A program made the translations under genes and the position numbers. DNA of 8,170 nucleotides from Minthousia sp045628125. Its GTDB lineage: Bacteria > Bacteroidota > Bacteroidia > Bacteroidales > Bacteroidaceae. Location of the stretch: positions 1 through 8,170 of the forward strand of contig JAZQPA010000053.1 in NCBI GenBank assembly GCA_045628125.1. The letters are read 5' to 3'. The notes beneath the pieces are model-generated. The model did no database searches and had not been told where the DNA came from. It worked only from the letters and a program-made list of their open reading frames with translations. Below are positions 6,969-8,170 of the stretch, one piece after another. Within the stretch, counting starts at the first letter, position 1; every line of letters begins with the position of its first letter.

Positions 6969-7619
6969 TTAACCAAAAGCTGGAGGATTCTGGTTGTCGG
7001 TTCCGCCTCCCTGGTTGTCATTACCACCAGTCTGCTCATTACCACCAGTCTGCTCATTACCGCCAGTCTGGTCAGTTCCGCCGCCAGTTTGCTCATTGCC
7101 ACCATTACCGCCGGATGGAGTCTGTTGACCGCCGTTAGGTGTGTTTCCACCATCTGGAGTATCATTGTCCGGATCCTCCACCTCACCATCATCAGTAGAA
7201 GTCACGCGCTTCACAATCTCACCATTGCGGTCGTAACAGGTGATGTTGATGCTGGTCTTCTTCAGTTCCTCCTTAATCTCCACCGAAGGAGTAAAGATTA
7301 CACGACGGCTGGTGATCAGGTCGGTACCCACCTTGTTCACGCTTGCTACAGAGGTGGAGCGGATACCGAAGCGCATAGAACCCAGACCCGGAACAGCCAC
7401 TGCATGACCCTCGGTGGCCCATGCCTTGATTACCTCACCGATAGCGTCCCATGCCGCATTGATGCTACCCTTAGGAATACCTGAGCGAAGAGCTGCCTCC
7501 TGAATAACCTTGGCCTGAGAGAGTTTGTTGTAGAGATCAGCCTGGAGCACGTATGCCCACTTCTCTACGCCTTCCTGGAACGATACGTTGCGTTCCACTG
7601 CCTTGACTTTAATTGCCAT
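6969..7619 (-). CDS. HU-HIG family (HU-related) DNA-binding protein with Gly-rich tail
   Basis: This is a 216-residue, probably cytoplasmic DNA-binding protein of the Bacteroidota HU-related group, in which an HU fold is fused to a variable C-terminal module. The HU domain spans about 1-125: MAIKVKAVERNVSFQEG, helices with LSQAKVIQEAALRSGIPKGS, then VPGLGSMRFGIRS and the beta-arm region LITSRRVIFTPSVEIKEEL, with family-typical Gly and Arg residues. Residues 126-148 link to a low-complexity tail (about 150-216) rich in Gly, Asn, Gln, Thr and Asp, with NEQTGG at 175-180, 188-193 and 194-199. The ATG at 7619-7617 is chosen over an in-frame GTG at 7643 because family members begin MAI/MPI-like. 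A good promoter lies upstream. It is probably co-transcribed with the small membrane protein gene. The fold is confident; the role is unknown. Confidence 0.9.
   Translation of the reverse strand: MAIKVKAVERNVSFQEGVEKWAYVLQADLYNKLSQAKVIQEAALRSGIPKGSINAAWDAIGEVIKAWATEGHAVAVPGLGSMRFGIRSTSVASVNKVGTDLITSRRVIFTPSVEIKEELKKTSINITCYDRNGEIVKRVTSTDDGEVEDPDNDTPDGGNTPNGGQQTPSGGNGGNEQTGGGTDQTGGNEQTGGNEQTGGNDNQGGGTDNQNPPAFG
7021..7074. repeat. 18-bp tandem repeat in the HU tail
   Basis: TTACCACCAGTCTGCTCA occurs twice exactly (7021-7038 and 7039-7056). A third copy with two changes follows (7057-7074), and a degenerate copy lies beyond it. On the coding strand these encode TGGNEQ-type hexapeptides. Because 18 is a multiple of 3, copy-number change keeps the frame. 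Confidence 0.92.
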
Positions 7620-7644
7620 AGCTGAAAAAATGTTTGAATACACA

Positions 7645-7660
7645 TGTGATTGAAATCACG
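7645..7660. promoter_or_regulatory. Operator-like dyad at the HU transcription start
   Basis: TGTGATTGAAATCACG contains the perfect dyad GTGATT-GA-AATCAC (7646-7659). It overlaps the predicted start of transcription, a position suited to repression or to a leader hairpin. The layout TGTGA-N6-TCAC resembles a CRP-family site, but that likeness is to the E. coli consensus only. Confidence 0.45.
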
Positions 7661-7663
7661 TTG

Positions 7664-7694
7664 CAAAGATATGTACTTTCCGGCATCAAGCAAT
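7664..7694 (-). promoter_or_regulatory. Promoter of the HU-family gene
   Basis: The minus strand reads TATCTTTG (7671-7664), an exact match to the Bacteroidota -7 box TAnnTTTG. ATTG (7694-7691) sits 19 bp upstream as a -33-like element. Transcription would begin near 7657 and give a leader of about 38 nt before the ATG at 7619. Confidence 0.72.
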
Positions 7695-7697
7695 GGC

Positions 7698-7734
7698 TTG
7701 TCCTGAGTCTTGAGAGGAGTTGTCCCGTGTCTTG
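7698..7734. promoter_or_regulatory. Two 15-bp direct repeats upstream of the HU promoter
   Basis: TTGTCCTGAGTCTTG (7698-7712) and TTGTCCCGTGTCTTG (7720-7734) match at 13 of 15 positions. They are 22 bp apart, about two helix turns, and begin 3 bp beyond the -33-like element. This is a classic arrangement for an activator binding the same DNA face; no regulator is identified. Confidence 0.5.
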
Positions 7735-7781
7735 TAAATGTTGACAGAAAAAAGATTAACTACGTTGATTTTGGGCGGCAC

Positions 7782-7872
7782 CTCAGCATAGCTTAAGCAA
7801 GCTTAGCTCTGCATTAACTATCAGTTTTCCTCTGTCGTGACTCGGCATAGTGTAAGCATGCTTACTCTCTGC
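7782..7872. repeat. Pair of REP-like hairpin repeats
   Basis: Copy 1 has arms GCATAGCTTAAGC (7786-7798) and GCTTAGCTCTGC (7801-7812) around an AA loop. Copy 2 has GCATAGTGTAAGC (7845-7857) and GCTTACTCTCTGC (7860-7872) around AT, with a perfect 14-bp palindrome at its core. Both are preceded by CTC and start 59 bp apart. The shared sequence and imperfect dyads suggest a dispersed intergenic element. Confidence 0.72.
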
Positions 7873-7905
7873 TCTCGCTACTCCATCGGTTCGGTTTGCA
7901 CCAAA

Positions 7906-8100
7906 ATTAACAAATTAACAAACTCACATTTTATCCTTTTGGGCTTCTCCTAAGTAGCACTGACTTTTGCAACCACGGGGAGGTAGCATTTGCAACTACC
8001 TCGACAAGTCAAGAAATCAGTCCCGAGAGAAAGTGGTTCATGTTCCTTGGTAGCAGCAGTGACTTGATGATGCAAATTGTAAATTTGTGAATTTGTTAAT
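7906..8100. repeat. 195-bp element bounded by 27-bp imperfect inverted repeats
   Basis: 7906-7932 (starting ATTAACAAATT) and the reverse complement of 8074-8100 match at 23 of 27 positions. They enclose 141 bp with no gene. Size and structure recall a MITE or other non-coding repeat unit. No target-site duplication is visible, and the arms are A/T-rich, so chance similarity of common intergenic sequence is possible. Confidence 0.42.
7959..8021. other. Nested hairpin, possible structured RNA or element core
   Basis: An inner stem pairs GAGGTAG (7980-7986) perfectly with CTACCTC (7996-8002). An outer stem pairs ACTGACTTTTG (7959-7969) with CAAGAAATCAGT (8010-8021), with one mismatch and one bulge. 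It is centred inside the 195-bp inverted-repeat element. I recognise no known RNA family and no clear promoter. Confidence 0.4.
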
Positions 8101-8170
8101 CCGTCAAATTGCGTTCTGCTCCCAACCGTAACTACCTCATTCTCTAGGGACTATACTCTATATTCTATAC

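Larger units (their letters stand above)
7735..8170. other. Gene-free intergenic region to the window edge
   Basis: No ORF with convincing coding character was found on either strand. The longest ATG-started plus-strand peptide I checked, from 7738, is 17 codons. Content is the REP-like pair, the 195-bp inverted-repeat element with its nested hairpin, and a short run of CTATACT, CTATATT and CTATAC heptamers at 8151-8170 that may continue past the edge. Confidence 0.6.

Noticed and set aside
7021..7110. CRISPR-like regular repeats
   Set aside because: The 18-bp units are contiguous without spacers and encode an in-frame peptide repeat.
7620..7643. GTG start adding eight residues to the HU protein
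   Set aside because: The start would lie very near the predicted transcription start and inside the dyad; the ATG at 7619 matches the family N-terminus.
7738..7791. Short ORF of 17 codons
   Set aside because: Too short, no promoter or conserved feature, and it runs into the REP-like repeat.

Overview
The window looks like chromosomal DNA of a Bacteroidota member, most likely Prevotellaceae (Prevotella/Segatella type). The support is a TonB-dependent-receptor-like barrel with a carboxypeptidase-regulatory-like N-terminal domain, a C10 (streptopain-type) lipoprotein protease with a BspA-like module, a Bacteroidota-type HU protein with a Gly-rich tail, no clear Shine-Dalgarno sequences, and several matches to the Bacteroidota -7 promoter box TAnnTTTG. 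The genus is an inference; no rRNA or other marker gene is present.

Layout. (1) 1-387, minus: N-terminal 129 codons of prmA (ribosomal protein L11 methyltransferase), cut by the window edge. (2) 388-559: divergent promoter region with a perfect 8-bp dyad. (3) 560-6530, plus: four tightly packed genes: an outer-membrane beta-barrel receptor, a C10 cysteine-protease lipoprotein, an EIIC/PfoR-type multi-pass membrane protein, and a secreted CE1-type esterase. Junctions are a 1-nt overlap, a 1-nt gap and a 25-nt gap, so one transcript is likely. A strong hairpin at 6554-6590 ends it and probably also ends the convergent minus-strand unit. (4) 7619-6598, minus: an HU-HIG family DNA-binding protein with a repetitive Gly/Asn/Gln-rich tail, followed by a 77-residue two-helix holin-like membrane protein. 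The 137 nt between them hold a five-unit heptamer repeat and a 9-bp hairpin. (5) 7620-8170: about 550 bp without a convincing gene. It carries the HU promoter, an operator-like dyad, two direct repeats 22 bp apart, two copies of a REP-like hairpin, a 195-bp inverted-repeat-bounded element containing a nested hairpin, and a short heptamer repeat at the window edge.

How it may work. The four-gene operon would place a receptor in the outer membrane, a protease lipoprotein (possibly surface exposed), an esterase in the periplasm or beyond, and a transporter-like protein in the inner membrane. That is a plausible chain for capturing and processing an unknown substrate. No SusD, glycoside hydrolase, sensor or other PTS component is visible, so it is not a standard polysaccharide utilization locus and the substrate cannot be read from the sequence. 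The most notable points are the orphan EIIC inside this operon, the C10 protein that stops inside what looks like its first leucine-rich repeat, the HU plus holin-like pair, and the dense repeat structures on the right side.
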